Assembly (NCBI RefSeq): GCF_021648855.1
Contig: NZ_JAKJHX010000006.1
Span: forward strand, 14,682-78,681
Direction of reading: 5' to 3'
Length of the DNA stretch: 64,000 nt
Source: Tychonema litorale BBK16
Lineage (GTDB): Bacteria; Cyanobacteriota; Cyanobacteriia; Cyanobacteriales; Microcoleaceae
Under the pieces are notes generated by a model, which saw nothing but the letters and a program-made list of their open reading frames with translations, was not told where the DNA came from and made no database searches. Below, piece by piece: positions 55,308 to 64,000 of the stretch (the stretch's first letter is position 1; each line of letters opens with the position of its first letter). The translations under genes and the position numbers were made by a program.

Positions 55308-56123
55308 ATGAACAAGCACACCATAAGTACATTTGTCAACAACAGCAGCCAAAAAGCCACCTACCTTGACATCGGAACCGGGCAACCCTTATTGTTGCTG
55401 CACGGTTTCTTTGGAGAAAAGACTTGCTGGCTCCCCCTGATCGAATTGTTACAATCTCAATTTCGCTGCATCAGTTTAGATATGTTAGGTTTTGGAGAAT
55501 CCAGCAAACCAAAAATCGAATACAATGTAGCCTTAGAAGTTGCCTTTGTCCGACAAGTTGTAGAACAGCTCAATATTGATCCCTGCTGCATCATCGGACA
55601 TTCTTTTGGTGGTTGGGTAGCATCTGCCTATGCCCTCAAATACACCAACTCCGTCAGCAGTTTAGTTTTAGCAGCACCAGCCGGAATTCGAGACGACAGT
55701 TTTTGCGGTCAATACGATGCTTTACGGCCACTCCTATGGCAAACGCCCATCGTTGATTTTGCCTTGCAACTAGCAAAACCATTTGCTAATTTAGCCGGGA
55801 AAACTAACCAATTACAGCAAATCTTGGGTTGGCGACGAGAATTAACTACCCAACCAGTCGCCCGATCTTTTTTAATGAGTCGGATGCGCCCAGAAGACGC
55901 AATTGATACCGTTGAAAAAGACATTCACAAATTGCAAATTCCCACATTAGTCATCACCGGAGATCAAGACGAAACCATTCCTCTCTGGCATTCTCGAACC
56001 TATGCTAATCAAATACCAAAAGCAAAGTTAGCAATTATTCCCAATGCAACTCATGCCTTGCCCCAAACTCAAGCTGAAATCATGGCAAATCTAATTTGCC
56101 AATTTTTCCGGGAATTCAACTAG
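55308..56123 (+). CDS. Alpha/beta hydrolase
   Basis: A soluble hydrolase of 271 residues. It has the oxyanion motif LLLHGFFG (about 29-36), the nucleophile elbow GHSFGG with Ser99, an acid in ITGDQDETIP (about 225-234) and the final His in NATHALP (about 250-256). The triad is therefore complete. The substrate is unknown; esters, lactones or C-C bonds are all possible in this family. The frame extends upstream to 55206, but that part is a CCCATCTC low-complexity repeat, so the ATG at 55308 is chosen. No partner gene is adjacent. Confidence 0.88.
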   Translation: MNKHTISTFVNNSSQKATYLDIGTGQPLLLLHGFFGEKTCWLPLIELLQSQFRCISLDMLGFGESSKPKIEYNVALEVAFVRQVVEQLNIDPCCIIGHSFGGWVASAYALKYTNSVSSLVLAAPAGIRDDSFCGQYDALRPLLWQTPIVDFALQLAKPFANLAGKTNQLQQILGWRRELTTQPVARSFLMSRMRPEDAIDTVEKDIHKLQIPTLVITGDQDETIPLWHSRTYANQIPKAKLAIIPNATHALPQTQAEIMANLICQFFREFN

Positions 56124-56236
56124 ATTTTGCGTGTAATCATAGATTATACTACCGAATCCAAAAATGTTACAGATTATACTACTTCAATAGTTGGATAGCG
56201 ACTATATTTTTAACAGTATAGTCAAGAGCATTTTTT

Positions 56237-57760
56237 ATGGTGACAATATCTTCTAGCACGACTTACAGACATTCAGTTGAGTCACGGGTATCACCTATCA
56301 TGGAACTCAACAACTACTTCAATATTGAAGAAATTATGACAGCTCGAAAAATTAGCGCCGCTATAATTAACCTCAGTGGCAGGCAGCGAATGCTTTCCCA
56401 AAAAACCGCATTTTTTGCCATGAGGTTAGTTTGCTCTCCAGAAACAGCAGAAAGAGAACAACTGCGGGCAGATTTGTTAGGCGCAATTGATCTTATGGAA
56501 AAATCCCACAGCAGCTTAATCAACACTGACAGCAGCATCAACTTATTAAATCCCCCTTCACCCGCTGTCAAAGCAATGTATTTTGAAGCGCCGCTTTATC
56601 TAGACAAACAAGTATGCGAATATATCGATCGCATTAAAGCATTAGTCCAAGTTCCCGATGCCGAACTCAACCCGAACAATCCCCACCTGTTGTACATTGT
56701 AGCAGCAGCTTCCGGTGAATTGCTAAAAGCTTTTGATGCAGTGGTTAGTCAATATCAATATGAGAGCGAAATCGAACAATTTGGAATAGATCTCAAACAA
56801 GTTGAACTTTATCAAGAAAGTTGCGCTGCTACGGCCGCATCCATAGCTAAAGCATCAGAACTAGATCGCACACTTTGCGAACTAAAAGAAGCCCAAGTTC
56901 AACTACTCCACAGCGAAAAAATGTCTTCCCTGGGAGAATTGATGGCTAGTATAGTCCATGAAATCAATAATCCAGTCAGCTTTATTTACGGCAACTTAAG
57001 CCATGTTGAAATTTATACTCAAGATTTACTGCATCTACTGCGTCTCTATCAAGAAAATTATCCCAATCCCTCTGAGGAGATTCAAGATCAGATTGAAGAA
57101 ATGGAGCTAGATTTTTTACTTGAAGACTTGCCAAAAGTTCTGTCTTCAATGCAAATGGGTTCCGATCGAATTCGCGAAATTGTCAAATCAATGCAAAACT
57201 TTTCGCGATCGGATAGTAGTAACATGGCGCTGTTCGATTTGAATGATAGCATTGATAGCACGGTCTTAATTTTACGAAACCGCCTCAATTCTCAAAAAAA
57301 TCGCCGTCAGATTGAAATAGTTAAAGATTACGAAAAACTACCTCTTGTAGAATGTTATACTGGGCAACTAAATCAAGTATTCATGAATTTGATTAGCAAT
57401 GCGATCGATGCCTTGGAAGACAAAGCAGAAGAGCACCCAGATACATCATTAAAAATTTATATCCGCACTGAGCTAGCAGAAAACGATCGAGTGAGAGTGC
57501 GGATTTGTGACACTGGATCTGGGATCAGTTCAGAGGTAAAAGAACGAATGTTCGATCAGTTTTTCACAACCAAAAAAATCGGCAAAGGTACTGGTCTAGG
57601 ATTGTTTATTGTCTACAAAATTTTAGTAGAAAACCACAGAGGAATTCTACAGTGCGAGTCAGAACCGGGAAAGGGAACCGAGTTTATCATTGAATTGCCA
57701 GTCCAACAAGCTCAATCTGTCCCAGAATTGGATGACAGTTTCAGTCCTACTCCCATTTGA
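56237..57760 (+). CDS. Histidine kinase with PilJ-type N-terminal domain
   Basis: A 507-residue kinase. Residues 35-175 match the PilJ/NarX-type input domain, with NLSGRQRMLSQKTAFFAMRL near 45-64. In other proteins this domain is periplasmic and flanked by membrane helices; here neither flank is hydrophobic, so the sensor appears cytosolic. A coiled coil (about 200-228) leads to HisKA with His241 in SIVHEINNPVSFIYGN. The ATPase domain has NLISNAIDAL, DTGSGIS and GTGLGLFIV. There is no receiver. An ATG at 56300 (MELNNYFN) is an alternative start. The kinase core is close to the 36665 and 39226 kinases. Confidence 0.9.
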   Translation: MVTISSSTTYRHSVESRVSPIMELNNYFNIEEIMTARKISAAIINLSGRQRMLSQKTAFFAMRLVCSPETAEREQLRADLLGAIDLMEKSHSSLINTDSSINLLNPPSPAVKAMYFEAPLYLDKQVCEYIDRIKALVQVPDAELNPNNPHLLYIVAAASGELLKAFDAVVSQYQYESEIEQFGIDLKQVELYQESCAATAASIAKASELDRTLCELKEAQVQLLHSEKMSSLGELMASIVHEINNPVSFIYGNLSHVEIYTQDLLHLLRLYQENYPNPSEEIQDQIEEMELDFLLEDLPKVLSSMQMGSDRIREIVKSMQNFSRSDSSNMALFDLNDSIDSTVLILRNRLNSQKNRRQIEIVKDYEKLPLVECYTGQLNQVFMNLISNAIDALEDKAEEHPDTSLKIYIRTELAENDRVRVRICDTGSGISSEVKERMFDQFFTTKKIGKGTGLGLFIVYKILVENHRGILQCESEPGKGTEFIIELPVQQAQSVPELDDSFSPTPI

Positions 57761-57912
57761 GTTTAAAAGTTGGTAACATTTTTCCTGAATTCTTTGAGAG
57801 ACGGCTGTTGCTAAGGTGCATCAACTTGTAAAATATCTATCAAAAAATCTACATTTATCAGCGTTCATCTACCTATATCAATAGCTAAAATTAACTAATA
57901 AACCTAGGAAAA

Positions 57913-58272
57913 ATGAAAATTACCCAATCCATCCATGCCGCCATACTCGTTTCTAATCTCGAAAAGTCCGAACATTTTTATAGCCATGTATTAGAACTAT
58001 CAAAAATAGATAGAATATTAAAGTTTCCAGGCATTTGGTATCAAGTGGGCAACTTCCAGATACACCTAATCTTAGCTGCAACAATTATCCCGGATGCCGT
58101 AGACCATGATAAATTAGGACGTAACCGACATCTAGCATTTTCTGTTGATAACTTAGAGATAGCGAAACAAAAATTAATTGCCCATAATTGCCAGGTCCAA
58201 ATGAGTGCATCAGGTCGATCGGCTTTATTCACCCAAGATCCCGATGGTAACATCATCGAACTCAGCGAATAA
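57913..58272 (+). CDS. VOC (glyoxalase/bleomycin-resistance) family protein
   Basis: A 119-residue single-domain vicinal-oxygen-chelate protein with the beta-alpha-beta-beta-beta fold: SIHAAILVSNLEKSEHFYSHVL at the start, FQIHLILA in the middle, RHLAFSVDNLEIAKQKL, and FTQDPDGNIIELSE at the end. His8, the central His and the final Glu are at the metal-ligand positions. The enzyme activity cannot be named; isomerase, dioxygenase or binding protein are all possible. It ends three bases before the recombinase-like gene, so the two are probably co-transcribed. Confidence 0.88.
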   Translation: MKITQSIHAAILVSNLEKSEHFYSHVLELSKIDRILKFPGIWYQVGNFQIHLILAATIIPDAVDHDKLGRNRHLAFSVDNLEIAKQKLIAHNCQVQMSASGRSALFTQDPDGNIIELSE

Positions 58273-58275
58273 AAG

Positions 58276-59556
58276 ATGAAAATCATCGCCTACTCCTACA
58301 GCGAACCTCTGCTAGAAGCACCACCTGCACCAGGATTTTGGGGTCAAGAAGTCGATCGCACCTATCAAGACTTAGGAGGACGACAACAACTGCAACAACT
58401 CCTCAAAGACTGCCAAACAGAACCAGTCAAATACCTGTTAATTCAGCGTTTTGAACAACTAGGCGACACACTACAGGAAGTGTGCGCGCACTTAGCCCAA
58501 CTCGAAACCCTCGGCATCGAAATAATTGTCACAGACGAAAAACCCACAGAAAACAGAGCAAACTTACTCAAACTTCTAGCAGAAATCCAGCGCAGCCAAC
58601 ACAGCCGCAGCATTCGCAAAGGACACGCCCGCAACCGGATCAAATCCCGTCTCCCACCAGGTAAAGCTCCCTACGGCTATCGGCGCGGCAAAGAGCGCTA
58701 CGTGATCGATAAAACCACCGCCCCCACCGTCAAAGACTTTTTTGAACACTTTCTGATCTACGGTTCCTTGCGGGGTTCCGTGCGCTACTTAGCCAAGAAA
58801 TACCACAAAAAAATCTCTGTTAGTACCGGCCGCCGCTGGCTGACAAATCCCGCTTACCGAGGCGATTTAGAATATCAAAACGGTCAAGTAATTTCTAATA
58901 CCCACATCCCGATTATTTCCAGAGAAGAAGCAGCCCAAATAGACAGGTTGCTGCGCCGCAACCGCCGCCTGCCTCCCCGCACCGCCAGCGCCCCCCGTTC
59001 CCTTGCAGGTTTAGCAATTTGTGCCGAATGTCGATCGCCCATGACAGTCGCAAAAGTTACCGCCTACCGCAAGGAAAGAGAATACCTTTATTTGCGACCA
59101 ATTAACTGTCCCAAACAGCCCAAATGCAGTGGCCTTTCCTACGACGAAGTATTGCAATTAACCATAGCAGGAATTTGTCAGAATTTGCCCGATGCCGTTG
59201 CTGGCTTGAAAATGCCGGATATGAATGGAATTAAAGTCGGCATCGGAAAGGCGATCGAATTTAAAGAACAAATCATCAATCAACTACCAGCCCTGATTGA
59301 AAATGGCATTTTAGACACAGAAACTGCCGAATTGAGAGTCTACAAAATCCGCACAGAAATGGCCCAATTGCAAAGTAAACTCGCACAATTACCACCAGTG
59401 AATCTGCGAGAAACAGCTCAAACTGTTTCTCTTCCCCAATTTTGGCTAGATTTATCAGAATCGGAACGCAGATTTTACTTTCGAGAATTTATTGATCGGA
59501 TTGAGATAGTACGGGACAATGCAACTTTTAAACTGCAAATAATCTTCATTTTTTAA
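58276..59556 (+). CDS. Large serine-recombinase-like protein lacking standard catalytic residues
   Basis: A 426-residue protein with the layout of large serine recombinases. A resolvase-like N-terminal domain (1-85) comes first, then a recombinase domain (PGKAPYGYRRGKERYVID onward, about 130-235), a zinc-ribbon (CAECRSPM ... CPKQPKC, about 252-285) and a C-terminal coiled coil. The N-terminal domain normally has Y-x-R-x-S and a D-R-L-x-R motif. Here the places read AYSYSEP and RFEQLGDT, so the catalytic Arg residues are absent and the Ser is out of register. It follows the VOC gene by three bases with no mobile-element ends in view, which suggests a resident chromosomal gene. It may bind DNA without recombining it, or use altered chemistry. 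Confidence 0.82.
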   Translation: MKIIAYSYSEPLLEAPPAPGFWGQEVDRTYQDLGGRQQLQQLLKDCQTEPVKYLLIQRFEQLGDTLQEVCAHLAQLETLGIEIIVTDEKPTENRANLLKLLAEIQRSQHSRSIRKGHARNRIKSRLPPGKAPYGYRRGKERYVIDKTTAPTVKDFFEHFLIYGSLRGSVRYLAKKYHKKISVSTGRRWLTNPAYRGDLEYQNGQVISNTHIPIISREEAAQIDRLLRRNRRLPPRTASAPRSLAGLAICAECRSPMTVAKVTAYRKEREYLYLRPINCPKQPKCSGLSYDEVLQLTIAGICQNLPDAVAGLKMPDMNGIKVGIGKAIEFKEQIINQLPALIENGILDTETAELRVYKIRTEMAQLQSKLAQLPPVNLRETAQTVSLPQFWLDLSESERRFYFREFIDRIEIVRDNATFKLQIIFIF

Positions 59557-59570
59557 CTGTCGGTATCCCC

Positions 59571-59595
59571 GTAGGGAAACGGCACTGCCGTGTCC
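59571..59595. repeat. Family A repeat, half copy
   Basis: GTAGGGAAACGGCACTGCCG followed by TGTCC forms one arm of family A between the convergent recombinase-like and cyclase genes. The opposite arm is missing. Confidence 0.75.
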
Positions 59596-59619
59596 GCATT
59601 CCTGCCATCTCCGCATTCC

Positions 59620-60771
59620 CTACAAGCTTTTTTTAGCCTTGAGCCAATAGGTGATCATCTCTCCTTTACCTTTAACCACGATCGCGCCTCTTTCCTCAAA
59701 GACATATCGATCTTTTAATTCCTCATAAATAGCAGTAGTAACTTGAATATACCCTGGCAATCCTTGAGATTCCATCCGAGAAGCAACATTAACAGTATCT
59801 CCCCACAAGTCATAGGTAAATTTTTTAGTGCCAATTACGCCAGCAACTACTGGCCCCGTATGAATGCCAATCCGAATTTGAAAAGGTTCGCCCGTGTCAG
59901 TTTCAAAATGTGCGATCGCTTCAAGCATATCTAACGCCATATTTGCGATCGCCTCTACATGATCTGCCCTCGGCAGTGGCAACCCCCCTGCTACCATATA
60001 AGCATCCCCATTCGTTTTGATTTTCTCCAAACCGTGTTTTTCAGTTAGTTGGTCAAATGTTGAAAAAATCTGGTTGAGAAAATTTACCAATTCCAGAGGT
60101 GAAATTCTAGCAGCAAGAGAAGTAAAATCAACAATATCAGCAAACAAAACTGTTGCTGAGTCAAACCTCTCCGCAGCAGAACCCTGGCCTTTTTTCAAAT
60201 TTTCAACAATCGCTGCTGGTAAAATATTTAACAATAGATGATCAGATTTTTCTTGAGCAAGGCGTAAAGCTAGCTCAACCCCCTGCCGCTCTTTAATTTC
60301 ATTTTGCAAACGTTCGACAAGTTCTTCTAATTGCTTGGTTTGCTCTTGAAGTAACTTTTGTTGACTTTGAATTGTTAACTGATTGGCTACTCGTGCCAAT
60401 ACTTCTTTATCTTGAAAAGGTTTCGTAATATAGTCAACTGCTCCCACATCAAAGGCTTTCACCTTATCTAAAACGTCATCTAATGCGCTTAAGAAAATCA
60501 CTGGAATTGAACAGGTTTTTGGTGAAGCTTTCAACTTTGCACATACCTCATATCCATTCATTTCTGGCATCATTACGTCCAACAGAATTAGAGTCGGCGG
60601 AAACTCCTGCACAGTAGCGATCGCCCTTTGCCCGTTCAGCGCTTTACGAACCTGATACCCTTGTTCAGTGAGGATTGTAGATAAAAGCCGCACGTTATCT
60701 GGTTTATCATCAACTACTAGAATGCTGGCTTGGATTTTAGGATATTGATTGCTGTCCATGCGATCGCTCAC
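59620..60771 (-). CDS. Receiver-adenylate cyclase (class III)
   Basis: A soluble protein of 383 residues expected to make cyclic AMP from ATP. The receiver (15-130) has Asp65 in LLDVMMPEMNG and Lys in YITKPF. A coiled coil (135-180) joins it to a class III catalytic domain (about 200-383). Metal-binding Asp212 (FADIVDFT) and Asp256 (NGDAYM) are present, with transition-state Asn328 and Arg332 (VNVASRME). The base-recognition pair is Lys252 and Asp321, the adenylate rather than guanylate type. The start is GTG at 60771, overlapping a GCGATCGC octamer, or the ATG at 60759. It lies 24 bases after the ethylene-receptor-like kinase and is probably in its operon, so that kinase may phosphorylate it. 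Confidence 0.93.
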   Translation of the reverse strand: MSDRMDSNQYPKIQASILVVDDKPDNVRLLSTILTEQGYQVRKALNGQRAIATVQEFPPTLILLDVMMPEMNGYEVCAKLKASPKTCSIPVIFLSALDDVLDKVKAFDVGAVDYITKPFQDKEVLARVANQLTIQSQQKLLQEQTKQLEELVERLQNEIKERQGVELALRLAQEKSDHLLLNILPAAIVENLKKGQGSAAERFDSATVLFADIVDFTSLAARISPLELVNFLNQIFSTFDQLTEKHGLEKIKTNGDAYMVAGGLPLPRADHVEAIANMALDMLEAIAHFETDTGEPFQIRIGIHTGPVVAGVIGTKKFTYDLWGDTVNVASRMESQGLPGYIQVTTAIYEELKDRYVFEERGAIVVKGKGEMITYWLKAKKSL

Positions 60772-60795
60772 ACTATTTATTTTAACTAAGATATA

Positions 60796-63700
60796 TTAAA
60801 TCTGACGCGCCACCACTCCCGATTTAGCTAGATCTATAATATCGTCAAATAGGAAATTATGCACTAAAGCAGTTAAAACTTGTGCGGCGGGCGCAAATTC
60901 TCTAGGCATTTCCTCAATTAACCGGATAATTTTATCATCGGAACATTCATGAGCAGCATCAGATATCTTCTCCATCCACTCAGCAGGCATTTGCCCAAGT
61001 TGTGATTCTACAGATTGATGGCTGACAACTTCGCTAATTTCGCTTTCATTTTCTAGTTTGGCTTCAACAGGTTCCTCGTAAATATACTGGATTCCTAAAA
61101 GTTCTTCCATTTTCGCAAATAAGATATTTGCCTCGAAAGGTTTACGAATGAAATCATCACAACCTGCTGCTAAAATAGTTTTTCGTTCCTCTTCAAAAAC
61201 GCTAGCAGTAAGCGCAACGATCGCGGTTTGTTTTCCCAGAGGATGAGCTTTAATTTGTCTTGTGGCTTCATAGCCATTCATGACAGGCATCTGCATATCC
61301 ATCCAGATCAGGTGCGGTTGCCAATCCTCCCAGATAGCAATAGCTTCCTGACCATTTCTAGCTTCTCGAACGAGGATGCCTAGTGGTGACAATAATCTGG
61401 CTATGACTAGACAGTTATCGGCGCGATCGTCAACCACCAAAATCCGGTATTCTGGTTGATTAGGTGCTAAACTAATTACTTTTTTTTGCAGCTTAACCAT
61501 TTTAACATCGATAGGATCGGCAAGTCTGATTTCAATATCAAATGTAAACTGACTTCCCAAGCCTGGTATACTATTGATAGTAATCTTTCCTCCCATCATT
61601 TGTACAAATTTGAGGCTAATTGGTAAACCTAATCCAGTCCCCTGTTGAGATTTTTGACCTGTTTTTGTTTGCTCGAAGGGTTCAAATAACTTATTCATCT
61701 CTTCTGCGGCAATGCCAGATCCCGTATCTTCAATTTCAAACTGAAGGCGTAAAAATTCCTGGCGAATAGAATTCGTGTTTACAGAATCAAAGTCCGCCTG
61801 CGCGGACTGATTAGAACCAGTTTCTTCTACCTTATTTTTCACTCGTAAAGTGACGCTACCCGTCTCTGTAAATTTGATGGCATTTCCCACAAGATTAATC
61901 AAGATTTGGCGCAATTTACCCTCATCTCCATTAACAAAGTGTGGTACGCCGTCAACCACTTCAAAATTTAGCTGCAATTTCTTAGATTCAGCTTTCAATC
62001 GAAACATCTCTTCTAAGGTTTCTAGCAGGTGCATTAAATTAAAACTGCTTTCATTAAGCTGACTTCTCCCCGCTTCAATTTTGGACATTTCCAAAATGTC
62101 ATTAATTAGCGAAAGCAAGTGTTCGCCAGCACGATTAATAATTTGTAGGTGCTCTTGGTGTTGATTGTTTAAGGAGGAATCGCGTACCATCACCTGACTA
62201 AATCCCAGAATGGCATTCAGGGGAGTCCGCAATTCGTGGCTCATAGAAGAAAGGAATTCGCTCTTGGCGCGGTTAGCTCTATCAGCAGTTACGACAGCTT
62301 TTTGTAATGCTATTTCTGCCAATTTGCGATCGGCAATTTCAGTTTTGGCTTGTTCAAAAAGGATGGATTGCTGGATGGCAATTTCTAGCTGTACAGAAAT
62401 TTGCTTGAGAGATTCTATCTCAGAAGAGTTCCAATTTTTTTGACTGCGGCAGTGATGAGCAATGAGTAGTCCCCATAAATTGTTACCTTGTAAAATGGGA
62501 ACCACGAGGTTAGCTTTAATTTCAAACTGGCTCAGTAAATTAACGTGGCACTCTGAAAGACCTGCCGTGTAAATATTATCGATCGCGCGAATGTGTCCCT
62601 GCTCGTAAACAGAGACACAGCCTTCCCGAAAACAAGGGTCATTAATATCAATTCCCAAAATCGGCATTGTACCGACTGCTACAGACTCGACGGCTATAAA
62701 TCCACTCCAATCTGGGTTAAAACGGTAAATAACTGTTCTATCAGTTGCCAAAAACTGGCGCACTTCTTCAACAGCCATTGTCATCACTTCTTCTAGGTTA
62801 AGAGAGGAACGAATCCGCTCTTGAATAGCATCCACGAGCCGCTCCCTTTTTAATTGTTGCTGCAAGGCTATTTCCGCGTCTTTTCGAGCCGTAATATCTA
62901 CCCCATAACCAACGCATTCCACAGGTATGCCAGCAGCATCTTTGACCAACTTAATCTCATCGTATATCCAGCGATAACTACCGTCTTTGTGCCGTTCACG
63001 ATATTCGTAGGAAATGGATTCTTTTTCCAATATTAGATCGAATGAAGTAGCAACAACCTCTCGATCTTCTGGGTGAATGATGCTATGCCAATCAAGGGAA
63101 CCATTAACAAATTCTCGCGCTTCGTAGCCCATCATTGAAATAATGTTCTCGCTGACAAATGTCACGTCATAATTTCCGCCTAATTTGCAGCTAAAAATAA
63201 CCACCGGAGTGGCTGCTAGCAAATATTGCAGGCGTTCGGTAACGGATCGCAATTTTAACTCGGCTTGCTTGCGATCGCGAATTTCCGTTTCTAAGTATTT
63301 GTTAGTTTCTCTCAACTGTGCGGTGCGCTCTTGCACTTTAATTTCTAAGTCATCATAAGCACAGCGCAAAGCTAGTTCTGCATTTTCACGCACGCCGATT
63401 TCCGACTGCAACTTGCTATTTATTGCCTCTAATTCTTGTGGGGTTTTCAAAGATAAAAACTGTGGCAATAGTGTTACCATTTGTCCAGCCGTGAAGCAGG
63501 AAACGAGGGCAGTTGCTGCTTTCTCAATTCCCGAAAGCCAATAAGCAGAATGCCACAGCGTCCAAATCTCTAATAAGTGGCCTGTGCCGCACAGAATAAT
63601 AAATGCACCAAATAAAGCAAATATTCCTAAAAAAGGAACATCGCGCCGCTTGCATATGAAATAGATCAGCATCGCCGGAATTGAAAAGTAGGCGATCGCA

Positions 63701-63813
63701 ATTAACAAGTCGCCAGTTACGTGTAGCCACACTAAAGGTGTTTGCCACAGATAGCAGTGACCATGTGGCATATACTGAGTTGGGGAAAATAGATTTTTGA
63801 GTAATTCCCACAT
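60796..63813 (-). CDS. Ethylene-receptor/cyanobacteriochrome hybrid histidine kinase (UirS/SynEtr1-like)
   Basis: A membrane kinase of 1005 residues. Residues 15-120 form the three-helix ethylene-binding domain: PHGHCYLW, GDLLIAIAYFSIP with Asp35, and LCGTGHLLEIWT with the copper-ligand pair Cys75/His79 as in plant ETR1. A PAS domain (190-312) and a GAF domain (320-485) follow. The GAF has DPCF (392-395) and Cys422-His423, both cysteine sites of DXCF cyanobacteriochromes. HisKA has His526; the ATPase domain has NLVGNAIKFT and GTGLGLP. The receiver (790-905) has Asp839 in WMDMQMP, and a helical tail ends the protein. Synechocystis Slr1212 has the same sensor order but no receiver, as I recall. 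Ethylene and light sensing are inferred from intact residues. Confidence 0.92.
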   Translation of the reverse strand: MWELLKNLFSPTQYMPHGHCYLWQTPLVWLHVTGDLLIAIAYFSIPAMLIYFICKRRDVPFLGIFALFGAFIILCGTGHLLEIWTLWHSAYWLSGIEKAATALVSCFTAGQMVTLLPQFLSLKTPQELEAINSKLQSEIGVRENAELALRCAYDDLEIKVQERTAQLRETNKYLETEIRDRKQAELKLRSVTERLQYLLAATPVVIFSCKLGGNYDVTFVSENIISMMGYEAREFVNGSLDWHSIIHPEDREVVATSFDLILEKESISYEYRERHKDGSYRWIYDEIKLVKDAAGIPVECVGYGVDITARKDAEIALQQQLKRERLVDAIQERIRSSLNLEEVMTMAVEEVRQFLATDRTVIYRFNPDWSGFIAVESVAVGTMPILGIDINDPCFREGCVSVYEQGHIRAIDNIYTAGLSECHVNLLSQFEIKANLVVPILQGNNLWGLLIAHHCRSQKNWNSSEIESLKQISVQLEIAIQQSILFEQAKTEIADRKLAEIALQKAVVTADRANRAKSEFLSSMSHELRTPLNAILGFSQVMVRDSSLNNQHQEHLQIINRAGEHLLSLINDILEMSKIEAGRSQLNESSFNLMHLLETLEEMFRLKAESKKLQLNFEVVDGVPHFVNGDEGKLRQILINLVGNAIKFTETGSVTLRVKNKVEETGSNQSAQADFDSVNTNSIRQEFLRLQFEIEDTGSGIAAEEMNKLFEPFEQTKTGQKSQQGTGLGLPISLKFVQMMGGKITINSIPGLGSQFTFDIEIRLADPIDVKMVKLQKKVISLAPNQPEYRILVVDDRADNCLVIARLLSPLGILVREARNGQEAIAIWEDWQPHLIWMDMQMPVMNGYEATRQIKAHPLGKQTAIVALTASVFEEERKTILAAGCDDFIRKPFEANILFAKMEELLGIQYIYEEPVEAKLENESEISEVVSHQSVESQLGQMPAEWMEKISDAAHECSDDKIIRLIEEMPREFAPAAQVLTALVHNFLFDDIIDLAKSGVVARQI

Positions 63814-63942
63814 AATGTTTGCTTTGGGCAGATAATATTAAGAGGCGAATCATGCCTAAGTTAGGCAAAAAAGTGAAAACTACTCACAATTATAGCAGGA
63901 TTCAGAATAATTTTTTATAATCAATTCCGGTTACAGATATAG

Positions 63943-64000
63943 AGGACACGGCAGTGCCGTTTCCCTACAATGTTATTTTGGGTAGGGAAACGGCACTGCC
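63943..64000. repeat. Interspersed palindromic repeat, family A (cut by window end)
   Basis: AGGACACGGCAGTGCCGTTT and its complement around TCCCTAC...GTAGGGA. The second arm runs off the end of the window. It lies upstream of the ethylene-receptor-like gene. Confidence 0.85.

Overview
The window is chromosomal DNA from a filamentous cyanobacterium, most likely a non-heterocystous Oscillatoriales member of the Microcoleus/Oscillatoria/Phormidium kind. The grounds are a complete kaiA-kaiB-kaiC circadian clock cluster, a hetZ-patU pair, a solanesyl diphosphate synthase, many GCGATCGC (HIP1-type) octamers, dense interspersed palindromic repeats, and heptamer tandem repeats. The genus is an inference; no rRNA gene is present.

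Layout. 0-7.3 kb: an orphan TnpB gene directly upstream of a GT4 glycosyltransferase, a 27-bp tandem array inside a palindrome, an MFS transporter, tRNA-Arg(ACG), moaC, two small conserved genes, a triple-nested palindrome and a secreted TPR protein. 7.4-14.0 kb: a CBS-PAS-histidine kinase with three receiver-like domains, divergent from kaiA, kaiB and kaiC. 14.0-17.9 kb: a duplicated repeat block and an LRR-Roc-COR (Roco) protein. 18.0-25.8 kb: a transglutaminase-fold membrane protein lacking its catalytic triad, patU, hetZ, a cyanobacterial unknown, sds, and an IS607-type element with a broken tnpB.

26.7-63.8 kb is dominated by signalling. There are nine histidine kinases here (ten in the window), two stand-alone response regulators, a receiver-GAF-GGDEF diguanylate cyclase and a receiver-adenylate cyclase. 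One kinase has 2140 residues with nine PAS domains. Housekeeping genes are interspersed: phosphoenolpyruvate synthase, a single-POTRA Omp85 protein, an alpha/beta hydrolase, a VOC protein and a recombinase-like protein without the usual catalytic residues.

The most striking gene is the last kinase (60796-63813, minus). It joins an ETR1-like ethylene-binding membrane domain (Cys75/His79), a PAS domain, a GAF domain with both cysteines of DXCF cyanobacteriochromes (DPCF and CH), a kinase core and a receiver. This is the input architecture of Synechocystis UirS/SynEtr1 (Slr1212). The 2140-residue kinase carries a second DPCF-type GAF. Co-location of light, gas and general PAS sensors with c-di-GMP and cAMP output genes suggests an environmental sensing island; joint function is inferred from position only.
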